Below, piece after piece: positions 47,401 through 60,900 of a stretch of 64,000 bases of DNA. Position 1 is the first letter of the stretch, and every line of letters begins with the position of its first letter. Made by a program: the position numbers and the translations under genes. The stretch is from Pyropia haitanensis (lineage: Eukaryota; Rhodophyta; Bangiophyceae; Bangiales; Bangiaceae). Under the pieces are notes generated by a model that did no database searches, was not told where the DNA came from, and worked only from the letters and a program-made list of their open reading frames with translations. The stretch lies in contig SDUX01000161.1 of assembly GCA_008729055.1 (NCBI GenBank), positions 50,981-114,980 on the forward strand, in the 5' to 3' direction.

Positions 47401-50400
47401 GGCAAAAGTGGGCAAAAGTGGGTAGGAAGTGGGTAAGAAGTGGGCAAAAAGTGGGCAAAAAGGGGGCCAAATCCGGACACAAATGGGCAATTGGGGGCAA
47501 GAAGTTTCCAAAACTGCAAAGAAAACGGACGTGAAAGTCCCCAGATAGTGGTCCAACAGTGGCCACAAAGTGCGCCGCGCCACCCAAACTGTCCACTGCG
47601 CGTTCCGCTCGTCACACTGGCGTGGACGGTGTGATGGCGGAAAACTTTGCACCGTCCATCACACCTGGCTGTCGGGATCCCCACGTGGCAAAAACCATCC
47701 CACAATTTTGACACGTGGAAACCGGCGCTCCACAAAACACTCGTTGCATCCAACGGACGAGCCAACAAAGCGGTCGGCCAACCACCCCATGCACGACCGT
47801 GCGGGTGGAACTTCGGACATTGTGCGGGCGGCTCTATGGCTGGAATAAAAGATGCGCGCCCATTCCGCCGCCGGATCGTGTGCAGCATTGCTGTACACGC
47901 AAAAGTGGGCAAAAGTGGGCCAAAGTGGGCAAAAGTGGATAAGAAGCGGCCAACCACCCCATCCACGACCGTGCGGGTGGAACCTCGGACGTCGAGCGGG
48001 CGGATCTATGGCTGGAATGAAGGATGCGAGCCAGTTCGGCCGCCGGATCGCGTGCAGCATTGCTGTACAAGCAAAAGTGGGCAAAAGTGGGCAAAAGTGG
48101 GCAAAAGTGGGTAGGAAGTGGGTAAGAAGTGGGCAAAAAGTGGGCAAAAAGGGGGCCAAATCCGGACACAAATGGGCAATTGGGGGCAAGAAGTTTCCAA
48201 AACTGCAAAGAAAACGGACGTGAAAGTCCCCAGATAGTGGTCCAACAGTGGCCACAAAGTGCGCCGCGCCACCCAAACTGTCCACTGCGCGTTCCGCTCG
48301 TCACACTGGCGTGGACGGTGTGATGGCGGAAAACTTTGCACCGTCCATCACACCTGGCTGTCGGGATCCCACGTGGCAAAAACCATCCCACAATTTTGAC
48401 ACGTGGAAACCGGCGCTCCACAAAACACTCGTTGCATCCAACGGACGAGCCAACAAAGCGGTCGGCCAACCACCCCATGCACGACCGTGCGGGTGGAACT
48501 TCGGACATTGTGCGGGCGGCTCTATGGCTGGAATAAAAGATGCGCGCCCATTCCGCCGCCGGATCGTGTGCAGCATTGCTGTACACGCAAAAGTGGGCAA
48601 AAGTGGGCCAAAGTGGGCAAAAGTGGATAAGAAGCGGCCAACCACCCCATCCACGACCGTGCGGGTGGAACCTCGGACGTCGAGCGGGCGGATCTATGGC
48701 TGGAATGAAGGATGCGAGCCAGTTCGGCCGCCGGATCGCGTGCAGCATTGCTGTACAAGCAAAAGTGGGCAAAAGTGGGCAAAAGTGGGCAAAAGTGGGT
48801 AGGAAGTGGGTAAGAAGTGGGCAAAAAGTGGGCAAAAAGGGGGCCAAATCCGGACACAAATGGGCAATTGGGGGCAAGAAGTTTCCAAAACTGCAAAGAA
48901 AACGGACGTGAAAGTCCCCAGATAGTGGTCCAACAGTGGCCACAAAGTGCGCCGCGCCACCCAAACTGTCCACTGCGCGTTCCGCTCGTCACACTGGCGT
49001 GGACGGTGTGATGGCGGAAAACTTTGCACCGTCCATCACACCTGGCTGTCGGGATCCCACGTGGCAAAAACCATCCCACAATTTTGACACGTGGAAACCG
49101 GCGCTCCACAAAACACTCGTTGCATCCAACGGACGAGCCAACAAAGCGGTCGGCCAACCACCCCATGCACGACCGTGCGGGTGGAACTTCGGACATTGTG
49201 CGGGCGGCTCTATGGCTGGAATAAAAGATGCGCGCCCATTCCGCCGCCGGATCGTGTGCAGCATTGCTGTACACGCAAAAGTGGGCAAAAGTGGGCCAAA
49301 GTGGGCAAAAGTGGATAAGAAGCGGCCAACCACCCCATCCACGACCGTGCGGGTGGAACCTCGGACGTCGAGCGGGCGGATCTATGGCTGGAATGAAGGA
49401 TGCGAGCCAGTTCGGCCGCCGGATCGCGTGCAGCATTGCTGTACAAGCAAAAGTGGGCAAAAGTGGGCAAAAGTGGGCAAAAGTGGGTAGGAAGTGGGTA
49501 AGAAGTGGGCAAAAAGTGGGCAAAAAGGGGGCCAAATCCGGACACAAATGGGCAATTGGGGGCAAGAAGTTTCCAAAACTGCAAAGAAAACGGACGTGAA
49601 AGTCCCCAGATAGTGGTCCAACAGTGGCCACAAAGTGCGCCGCGCCACCCAAACTGTCCACTGCGCGTTCCGCTCGTCACACTGGCGTGGACGGTGTGAT
49701 GGCGGAAAACTTTGCACCGTCCATCACACCTGGCTGTCGGGATCCCACGTGGCAAAAACCATCCCACAATTTTGACACGTGGAAACCGGCGCTCCACAAA
49801 ACACTCGTTGCATCCAACGGACGAGCCAACAAAGCGGTCGGCCAACCACCCCATGCACGACCGTGCGGGTGGAACTTCGGACATTGTGCGGGCGGCTCTA
49901 TGGCTGGAATAAAAGATGCGCGCCCATTCCGCCGCCGGATCGTGTGCAGCATTGCTGTACACGCAAAAGTGGGCAAAAGTGGGCCAAAGTGGGCAAAAGT
50001 GGATAAGAAGCGGCCAACCACCCCATCCACGACCGTGCGGGTGGAACCTCGGACGTCGAGCGGGCGGATCTATGGCTGGAATGAAGGATGCGAGCCAGTT
50101 CGGCCGCCGGATCGCGTGCAGCATTGCTGTACAAGCAAAAGTGGGCAAAAGTGGGCAAAAGTGGGCAAAAGTGGGTAGGAAGTGGGTAAGAAGTGGGCAA
50201 AAAGTGGGCAAAAAGGGGGCCAAATCCGGACACAAATGGGCAATTGGGGGCAAGAAGTTTCCAAAACTGCAAAGAAAACGGACGTGAAAGTCCCCAGATA
50301 GTGGTCCAACAGTGGCCACAAAGTGCGCCGCGCCACCCAAACTGTCCACTGCGCGTTCCGCTCGTCACACTGGCGTGGACGGTGTGATGGCGGAAAACTT

Positions 50401-53400
50401 TGCACCGTCCATCACACCTGGCTGTCGGGATCCCACGTGGCAAAAACCATCCCACAATTTTGACACGTGGAAACCGGCGCTCCACAAAACACTCGTTGCA
50501 TCCAACGGACGAGCCAACAAAGCGGTCGGCCAACCACCCCATGCACGACCGTGCGGGTGGAACTTCGGACATTGTGCGGGCGGCTCTATGGCTGGAATAA
50601 AAGATGCGCGCCCATTCCGCCGCCGGATCGTGTGCAGCATTGCTGTACACGCAAAAGTGGGCAAAAGTGGGCCAAAGTGGGCAAAAGTGGATAAGAAGCG
50701 GCCAACCACCCCATCCACGACCGTGCGGGTGGAACCTCGGACGTCGAGCGGGCGGATCTATGGCTGGAATGAAGGATGCGAGCCAGTTCGGCCGCCGGAT
50801 CGCGTGCAGCATTGCTGTACAAGCAAAAGTGGGCAAAAGTGGGCAAAAGTGGGCAAAAGTGGGTAGGAAGTGGGTAAGAAGTGGGCAAAAAGTGGGCAAA
50901 AAGGGGGCCAAATCCGGACACAAATGGGCAATTGGGGGCAAGAAGTTTCCAAAACTGCAAAGAAAACGGACGTGAAAGTCCCCAGATAGTGGTCCAACAG
51001 TGGCCACAAAGTGCGCCGCGCCACCCAAACTGTCCACTGCGCGTTCCGCTCGTCACACTGGCGTGGACGGTGTGATGGCGGAAAACTTTGCACCGTCCAT
51101 CACACCTGGCTGTCGGGATCCCCACGTGGCAAAAACCATCCCACAATTTTGACACGTGGAAACCGGCGCTCCACAAAACACTCGTTGCATCCAACGGACG
51201 AGCCAACAAAGCGGTCGGCCAACCACCCCATGCACGACCGTGCGGGTGGAACTTCGGACATTGTGCGGGCGGCTCTATGGCTGGAATAAAAGATGCGCGC
51301 CCATTCCGCCGCCGGATCGTGTGCAGCATTGCTGTACACGCAAAAGTGGGCAAAAGTGGGCCAAAGTGGGCAAAAGTGGATAAGAAGCGGCCAACCACCC
51401 CATCCACGACCGTGCGGGTGGAACCTCGGACGTCGAGCGGGCGGATCTATGGCTGGAATGAAGGATGCGAGCCAGTTCGGCCGCCGGATCGCGTGCAGCA
51501 TTGCTGTACAAGCAAAAGTGGGCAAAAGTGGGCAAAAGTGGGCAAAAGTGGGTAGGAAGTGGGTAAGAAGTGGGCAAAAAGTGGGCAAAAAGGGGGCCAA
51601 ATCCGGACACAAATGGGCAATTGGGGGCAAGAAGTTTCCAAAACTGCAAAGAAAACGGACGTGAAAGTCCCCAGATAGTGGTCCAACAGTGGCCACAAAG
51701 TGCGCCGCGCCACCCAAACTGTCCACTGCGCGTTCCGCTCGTCACACTGGCGTGGACGGTGTGATGGCGGAAAACTTTGCACCGTCCATCACACCTGGCT
51801 GTCGGGATCCCCACGTGGCAAAAACCATCCCACAATTTTGACACGTGGAAACCGGCGCTCCACAAAACACTCGTTGCATCCAACGGACGAGCCAACAAAG
51901 CGGTCGGCCAACCACCCCATGCACGACCGTGCGGGTGGAACTTCGGACATTGTGCGGGCGGCTCTATGGCTGGAATAAAAGATGCGCGCCCATTCCGCCG
52001 CCGGATCGTGTGCAGCATTGCTGTACACGCAAAAGTGGGCAAAAGTGGGCCAAAGTGGGCAAAAGTGGATAAGAAGCGGCCAACCACCCCATCCACGACC
52101 GTGCGGGTGGAACCTCGGACGTCGAGCGGGCGGATCTATGGCTGGAATGAAGGATGCGAGCCAGTTCGGCCGCCGGATCGCGTGCAGCATTGCTGTACAA
52201 GCAAAAGTGGGCAAAAGTGGGCAAAAGTGGGCAAAAGTGGGTAGGAAGTGGGTAAGAAGTGGGCAAAAAGTGGGCAAAAAGGGGGCCAAATCCGGACACA
52301 AATGGGCAATTGGGGGCAAGAAGTTTCCAAAACTGCAAAGAAAACGGACGTGAAAGTCCCCAGATAGTGGTCCAACAGTGGCCACAAAGTGCGCCGCGCC
52401 ACCCAAACTGTCCACTGCGCGTTCCGCTCGTCACACTGGCGTGGACGGTGTGATGGCGGAAAACTTTGCACCGTCCATCACACCTGGCTGTCGGGATCCC
52501 CACGTGGCAAAAACCATCCCACAATTTTGACACGTGGAAACCGGCGCTCCACAAAACACTCGTTGCATCCAACGGACGAGCCAACAAAGCGGTCGGCCAA
52601 CCACCCCATGCACGACCGTGCGGGTGGAACTTCGGACATTGTGCGGGCGGCTCTATGGCTGGAATAAAAGATGCGCGCCCATTCCGCCGCCGGATCGTGT
52701 GCAGCATTGCTGTACACGCAAAAGTGGGCAAAAGTGGGCCAAAGTGGGCAAAAGTGGATAAGAAGCGGCCAACCACCCCATCCACGACCGTGCGGGTGGA
52801 ACCTCGGACGTCGAGCGGGCGGATCTATGGCTGGAATGAAGGATGCGAGCCAGTTCGGCCGCCGGATCGCGTGCAGCATTGCTGTACAAGCAAAAGTGGG
52901 CAAAAGTGGGCAAAAGTGGGCAAAAGTGGGTAGGAAGTGGGTAAGAAGTGGGCAAAAAGTGGGCAAAAAGGGGGCCAAATCCGGACACAAATGGGCAATT
53001 GGGGGCAAGAAGTTTCCAAAACTGCAAAGAAAACGGACGTGAAAGTCCCCAGATAGTGGTCCAACAGTGGCCACAAAGTGCGCCGCGCCACCCAAACTGT
53101 CCACTGCGCGTTCCGCTCGTCACACTGGCGTGGACGGTGTGATGGCGGAAAACTTTGCACCGTCCATCACACCTGGCTGTCGGGATCCCCACGTGGCAAA
53201 AACCATCCCACAATTTTGACACGTGGAAACCGGCGCTCCACAAAACACTCGTTGCATCCAACGGACGAGCCAACAAAGCGGTCGGCCAACCACCCCATGC
53301 ACGACCGTGCGGGTGGAACTTCGGACATTGTGCGGGCGGCTCTATGGCTGGAATAAAAGATGCGCGCCCATTCCGCCGCCGGATCGTGTGCAGCATTGCT

Positions 53401-54985
53401 GTACACGCAAAAGTGGGCAAAAGTGGGCCAAAGTGGGCAAAAGTGGATAAGAAGCGGCCAACCACCCCATCCACGACCGTGCGGGTGGAACCTCGGACGT
53501 CGAGCGGGCGGATCTATGGCTGGAATGAAGGATGCGAGCCAGTTCGGCCGCCGGATCGCGTGCAGCATTGCTGTACAAGCAAAAGTGGGCAAAAGTGGGC
53601 AAAAGTGGGCAAAAGTGGGTAGGAAGTGGGTAAGAAGTGGGCAAAAAGTGGGCAAAAAGGGGGCCAAATCCGGACACAAATGGGCAATTGGGGGCAAGAA
53701 GTTTCCAAAACTGCAAAGAAAACGGACGTGAAAGTCCCCAGATAGTGGTCCAACAGTGGCCACAAAGTGCGCCGCGCCACCCAAACTGTCCACTGCGCGT
53801 TCCGCTCGTCACACTGGCGTGGACGGTGTGATGGCGGAAAACTTTGCACCGTCCATCACACCTGGCTGTCGGGATCCCCACGTGGCAAAAACCATCCCAC
53901 AATTTTGACACGTGGAAACCGGCGCTCCACAAAACACTCGTTGCATCCAACGGACGAGCCAACAAAGCGGTCGGCCAACCACCCCATGCACGACCGTGCG
54001 GGTGGAACTTCGGACATTGTGCGGGCGGCTCTATGGCTGGAATAAAAGATGCGCGCCCATTCCGCCGCCGGATCGTGTGCAGCATTGCTGTACACGCAAA
54101 AGTGGGCAAAAGTGGGCCAAAGTGGGCAAAAGTGGATAAGAAGCGGCCAACCACCCCATCCACGACCGTGCGGGTGGAACCTCGGACGTCGAGCGGGCGG
54201 ATCTATGGCTGGAATGAAGGATGCGAGCCAGTTCGGCCGCCGGATCGCGTGCAGCATTGCTGTACAAGCAAAAGTGGGCAAAAGTGGGCAAAAGTGGGCA
54301 AAAGTGGGTAGGAAGTGGGTAAGAAGTGGGCAAAAAGTGGGCAAAAAGGGGGCCAAATCCGGACACAAATGGGCAATTGGGGGCAAGAAGTTTCCAAAAC
54401 TGCAAAGAAAACGGACGTGAAAGTCCCCAGATAGTGGTCCAACAGTGGCCACAAAGTGCGCCGCGCCACCCAAACTGTCCACTGCGCGTTCCGCTCGTCA
54501 CACTGGCGTGGACGGTGTGATGGCGGAAAACTTTGCACCGTCCATCACACCTGGCTGTCGGGATCCCCACGTGGCAAAAACCATCCCACAATTTTGACAC
54601 GTGGAAACCGGCGCTCCACAAAACACTCGTTGCATCCAACGGACGAGCCAACAAAGCGGTCGGCCAACCACCCCATGCACGACCGTGCGGGTGGAACCTC
54701 GGACATTGTGCGGGCGGCTCTATGGCTGGAATAAAAGATGCGCGCCCATTCCGCCGCCGGATCGTGTGCAGCATTGCTGTACACGCAAAAGTGGGCAAAA
54801 GTGGGCCAAAGTGGGCAAAAGTGGATAAGAAGCGGCCAACCACCCCATCCACGACCGTGCGGGTGGAACCTCGGACGTCGAGCGGGCGGATCTATGGCTG
54901 GAATGAAGGATGCGAGCCATTCGGCCGCCGGATCGCGTGCAGCATTGCTGTACAAGCAAAAGTGGGCAAAAGTGGGCAAAAGGGA
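41461..54985. repeat. Satellite array, subfamily A (about 20 monomers of 687-689 bp)
   Basis: The same sequence recurs head to tail at 687, 688 or 689 bp, for example at the phrase GTGGAAACCGGCGCTCCAC (about 41517, 42206, 42895 and so on to 54601). Copies differ at few positions. Each monomer has three parts. First is a segment with two related blocks 172 bp apart (CAACCACCCCATGCACG and CAACCACCCCATCCACG), each ending in GTGGGCAAAA minisatellite runs. Next is a spacer (GGGCAATTGGGGGCAAG). Last is a nested hairpin (in one copy GGTGTGATGG 42119-42128 with CCATCACACC 42147-42156). Open frames across it on both strands result from the repeat and are not called as genes. Such an array could be pericentromeric, subtelomeric or interstitial. 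Confidence 0.97.
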
Positions 54986-57900
54986 AAGTGGGGTAAGAAG
55001 CCATTCCACAAAATTGACACGTGGAATGTGCGGCCAGACGTGCGGGTAAGGAAGTGGCGGTGAGAAGCGGCCTGCATTGCTGTACACGCAAAAGTGGCAA
55101 TGTGGCAACAGGGGCAAAGTGGGTGAGAAGCGGCTACCACCCATGCACGACCGTGGGGGTCAACCTCGACATGAGCGGGCGGATCTATGGCTGGAATGAA
55201 GGATGCGCGCCATTCGGCCGCCGGATCGGTGTGCAGCATGCTGTAGACGCAAAAGTGGGCAAAGTGGGCAAAAGTGGCAAAAGTGGGTAGGAAGTGGGTA
55301 AGAAGTGGCAAAAAGTGGGCAAAAAGGGGGCCAAATTAGGACACAATGGGCAATTGGGGCAAGAAGTTTCCAAAACTGCAAAGAAATTGAGGCGAAAGTC
55401 GCCAGAAAGCGTCCAACAGTGGCCACAAAGTGCGCCCCGCCACCCAAACTGTCCACTGCGCGTTCCGCCCGTCACACTGGCGTGGACGGTGTGAGGGCGG
55501 AACTTTTGTCGCCGACCGTCACAGCTGGCTGTCGGACCCCCACGTGGCAAAAACCATTCCACAAAATTGACACGTGGAAACCGGCGCTCCACAAAACACT
55601 CGTTGCATCCAACGGACGCGCCAACGAACGGGTCGGCCAACCACCCCATGCACGACGGTGCGGGTGGAACCTCGGACGTTGAGCGGGCGGATGTATGGCT
55701 GGAATAAAGGATGCGAGCCAATTCGGCCGCCGGAGCCCGTGCTGCATTGCTGTACACGCAAAAGTGGGCAAAAGTGGGCAACAGTGGGCAAAAGTGGGTG
55801 AGAAGCGGCCTACCACCCCATGCACGACGGTGGGGGTCAACTCGACATGAGCGGGCGGATCTATGGCTGGAATGAAGGATGCGCGCCAATTCGGCCGCCG
55901 ATGGTGTGCAGCATCGCTGTAGACGCAAAAGTGGGCAAAAGTGGGCAAAAGTGGGCAAAAGTGGTAGGAAGTGGGTAAGAAGTGGGCAAAAAGTGGGCAA
56001 AAAGGGGGCCAAATTAGGACACAAATGGGCAATTGGGGCAAGAATTTCCAAACTGCAAAGAAAATTGAGGCGAAAGTCGCCAGAAAGCGGTCCAACAGTG
56101 GCCACAAAGTGCGCCCCGCCACCAAACTGTCCACTGCGCGTTCCGCCCGTCACACTGGCGTGGACGGTGTGAGGGCGGAACTTTTGTCGCCGACCGTCAC
56201 ACTGGCTGTCAGGACCCCACGTGGCAAAAAGAATTCCACAAAATTGACACGTGGAAACCGGCGCTCCACAAAACACTCGTTGCATTCAACGGACGCGCCA
56301 ACGAACAGGTCGGCAACCACCCCATGCACGACGGTGCGGGTGGAACCTCGGACGTCGAGCGGGCGGATGTATGGCTGGAATAAAGGATGCGAGCCAATTC
56401 GGCCGCCGGAGCGCGTGCTGCATTGCTGTACACGCAAAAGTGGGCAAAAGTGGGGCAACAGTGGGCAAAAGTGGGTGAGAAGCGGCCTACCACCCCATGC
56501 ACGACGGTGGGGGTCGAACCTCGACATGGAGCGGGCGGATCTATGGCTGGAATGAGGGATGCGCGCAATTCGGCCGCCGGATGGTGTGCAGCATCGCTGT
56601 AGACGCAAAAGTGGGCAAAAGTGGGCAAAAGTGGGCAAAAGTGGGTAGGAAGTGGGTAAGAAGTGGGCAAAAGTGGGCAAAAAGGGGGCCAAATTAGGAC
56701 ACAAATGGGCAATTGGGGGCAAGAACTTTCCAAACTGCAAAGAAAATTGAGGCGAAAGTCGCCAGAAAGGGTCCAACAGTGGCCACAAAGTGCGCCCCGC
56801 CACCCAAACTGTCCACTGCGCGTTCCGCCCGTCACACTGGCGTGGACGGTGTGAGGGCGGAACTTTTGTCGCCGACCGTCACACCTGGCTGTCGGGACCC
56901 CCACGTGGCAAAAACCATTCCACAAATTGACACGTGGAAACCGGCGCTCCACAAAACACTCGTTGCATCCAACGGACGCGCCAACGAACGGGTCGGCCAA
57001 CCACCCCATGCACGACGGTGCGGGTGGAACCTCGGACGTTGAGCGGGCGGATGTATGGCTGGAATAAAGGATGCGAGCCAATTCGGCCGCCGGAGCCCGT
57101 GCTGCATTGCTGTACACGCGAAAGTGGGCAAAAGTGGGCAACAGTGGGCAAAAGTGGGTGAGAAGCGGCCTACCACCCCATGCACGACGGTGGGGGTCGA
57201 ACCTCGGACATGGAGCGGGTGGATCTATGGCTGGAACGAAGGATGCGCGCCAATTCGGCCGCCGCATCGTGTGCAGCATCGCTGTAGACGCAAAAGTGGG
57301 CAAAAGTGGGCAAAAGTGGGCAAAAGTGGGTAGGAAGTGGGTAAGAAGTGGGCAAAAAGTGGGCAAAAAGGGGGCCAAATTAGGACACAAATGGGCAATT
57401 GGGGCAAGAACTTTCCAAAACTGCAAAGAAAATTGAGGCGAAAGTCGCCAGAAAGCGGTCCAACAGTGGCCACAAAGTGCGGCCCCGCCACCCAAACTGT
57501 CCACTGCGCGTTCCGCCCGTCACACTGGCGTGGACGGTGTGAGGGCGGAACTTTTGTCGCCGACCGTCACACCTGGCTGTCGGACCCCCACGTGGCAAAA
57601 ACCATCCCACAAAATTGACACGTGGAAACCGGCGCTCCACAAAATACTCGTTGCATTCAACGGACGCGCCAACAACAGGTCGGCCAACCACCCCATGCAC
57701 GATCGTGCGGGTGGAACCTCGGACGTCGAGCGGGCGGATGTATGGCTGGAATAAAGGATGCGAGCGAATTCGGCCGCCGGAGCCCGTGCTGCATTGCTGT
57801 ACACGCAAAAGTGGGCAAAGTGGGCAACAGTGGGCAAAAGTGGGTGAGAAGCGGCCTACCACCCCATGCACGACGGTGGGGTCGAACCTCGGACATGGAG

Positions 57901-60900
57901 CGGGCGGATCTATGGCTGGAATGAAGGATGCGCGCCAATTCGGCCGCCGGATGGTGTGCAGCATCGCTGTAGACGCAAAAGTGGGCAAAAGTGGGCAAAA
58001 GTGGGCAAAAGTGGGTAGGAAGTGGGCAAGAAGTGGGCAAAAAGTGGCAAAAAGGGGGCCAAATTAGGACACAAATGGGCAATTGGGGGCAAGAACTTTC
58101 CAAAACTGCAAAGAAAATTGAGGCGAAAGTCGCCAGAAAGCGGTCCAACAGTGGCCACAAAGTGCGCCCCGCCACCCAAACTGTCCACTGCGCGTTCCGC
58201 CCGTCACACTGGCGTGGACGGTGTGAGGGCGGAACTTTTGTCGCCGACCGTCACAGCTGGCTGTCGGGACCCCACGTGGCAAAAACCATTCCACAAAATT
58301 GACACGTGGAAACCGGCGCTCCACAAAAACACTCGTTGCATCCAACGGACGCGCCAACGAACGGGTCGGCCAACCACCCCATGCACGACGGTGCGGGTGG
58401 AACCTCGGACGTTGAGCGGGCGGATGTATGGCTGGAATAAAGGATGCGAGCGAATTCGGCCGCCGAGCCCGTGCTGCATTCTGTACACGCAAAAGTGGGC
58501 AAAAGTGGGCAACAGTGGGCAAAAGTGGGTGAGAAGCGGCCTACCACCCCATGCACGACGGTGGGGTCGAACCTCGGACATGGAGCGGGCGGATCTATGG
58601 CTGGAATGAAGGATGCGCGCCAATTCGGCCGCCGGATGGTGTGCAGCATCGCTGTAGACGCAAAAGTGGGCAAAAGTGGGCAAAAGTGGGCAAAAGTGGG
58701 TAGGAAGTGGGTAAGAAGTGGGCAAAAAGTGGGCAAAAAGGGGGCCAAATTAGGACACAAATGGGCAATTGGGGGCAAGAACTTTCCAAAACTGCAAAGA
58801 AAATTGAGGCGAAAGTCGCCAGAAAGCGGTCCAACAGTGGCCACAAAGTGCGCCCCGCCACCCAAACTGTCCACTGCGCGTTCCGCCCGTCACACTGGCG
58901 TGGACGGTGTGAGGGCGGAACTTTTGTCGCCGACCGTCACAGCTGGCTGTCGGGACCCCCACGTGGCAAAAACCATCCCACAAAATTGACACGTGGAAAC
59001 CGGCGCTCCACAAAACACTCGTTGCATCCAACGGACGCGCCAACGAACGGGTCGCCAACCACCCCATGCACGATCGTGCGGGTGGAACCTCGGACGTTGA
59101 GCGGGCGGATGTATGGCTGGAATAAAGCATGCAAGCCAATTCGGCCGCCGGAGCCCGTGCTGCATTGCTGTACACGCAAAAGTGGGCAAAAGTGGGCAAC
59201 AGTGGGCAAAAGTGGGTGAGAAGCGGCCTACCACCCCATGCACGACGGTGGGGGTCGAACCTCGGACATGGAGCGGGCGGATCTATGGCTGGAATGAAGG
59301 ATGCGCGCCAATTCGGCCGCCGGATGGTGTGCAGCATCGCTGTAGACGCAAAAAGTGGGCAAAAGTGGGCAAAAGTGGCAAAAGTGGGTAGGAAGTGGGT
59401 AAGAAGTGGGCAAAAAGTGGGCAAAAAGGGGGCCAAATTAGGACACAAATGGGCAATTGGGGGCAAGAACTTTCCAAAACTGCAAAGAAAATTGAGGCGA
59501 AAGTCACCAGAAAGTGGTCCAACAGTGGCCACAAAGTGCGCCCCGCCACCCAAACTGTCCACTGCGCGTTCCGCCCGTCACACTGGCGTGGACGGTGTGA
59601 GGGCGGAACTTTTGTCGCCGACCGTCACAGCTGGCTGTCAGGACCCCCACGTGGCAAAAAGAATTCCACAAAATTGACACGTGGAAACCGGCGCTCCACA
59701 AAACACTCGTTGCATTCAACGGACGCGCCAACGAACAGGTCGGCCAACCACCCCATGCACGACGGTGCGGGTGGAACCTCGGACGTCGAGCGGGCGGATG
59801 TATGGCTGGAATAAGGATGCGAGCCAATTCGGCCGCCGGAGCGCGTGCTGCATTGCTGTACACGCAAAAGTGGGCAAAAGTGGGCAACAGTGGGCAAAAG
59901 TGGGTGAGAAGCGGCCTACCACCCCATGCACGACGGTGGGGGTCGAACCTCGGACATGGAGCGGGCGGATCTATGGCTGGAATGAAGGATGCGCCGCCAA
60001 TTCGGCCGCCGGATGGTGTGCAGCATCGCTGTAGACGCAAAAGTGGGCAAAAGTGGGCAAAAGTGGGCAAAAGTGGGTAGGAAGTGGGTAAGAAGTGGGC
60101 AAAAAGTGGGCAAAAAGGGGCCAAATTAGGACACAAATGGGCAATTGGGGGCAAGAACTTTCCAAAACTGCAAAGAAAATTGAGGCGAAAGTCGCCAGAA
60201 AGCGGTCCAACAGTGGCCACAAAGTGCGCCCCGCCACCCAAACTGTCCACTGCGCGTTCCGCCCGTCACACTGGCGTGGACGGTGTGAGGGCGGAACTTT
60301 TGTCGCCGACCGTCACAGCTGGCTGTCGGGACCCCCACGTGGCAAAAACCATTCCACAAAATTGACACGTGGAAACCGGCGCTCCACAAAACACTCGTTG
60401 CATCCAACGGACGCGCCAACGAACGGGTCGGCCAACCACCCCATGCACGACGGTGCGGGTGGAACCTCGGACGTTGAGCGGGCGGATGTATGGCTGGAAT
60501 AAAGGATGCGAGCCAATTCGGCCGCCGGAGCCCGTGCTGCATTGCTGTACACGCGAAAGTGGGCAAAAGTGGGCAACAGTGGGCAAAAGTGGGGTGAGAA
60601 GCGGCCTACCACCCCATGCACGACGGTGGGGGTCGAACCTCGGACATGGAGCGGGTGGATCTATGGCTGGAACGAAGGATGCGCGCCAATTCGGCCGCCG
60701 CATCGTGTTGCAGCATCGCTGTAGACGCAAAAGTGGGCAAAAGTGGGCAAAAGTGGGCAAAAGTGGGTAGGAAGTGGGTAAGAAGTGGGCAAAAAGTGGG
60801 CAAAAAGGGGGCCAAATTAGGACACAAATGGGCAATTGGGGGCAAGAACTTTCCAAAACTGCAAAGAAAATTGAGGCGAAAGTCGCCAGAAAGCGTCCAA

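Noticed and set aside
41461..54985. CRISPR array
   Set aside because: The repeats are contiguous 688-bp tandem units with no short repeat/unique spacer alternation, and the genome is eukaryotic.
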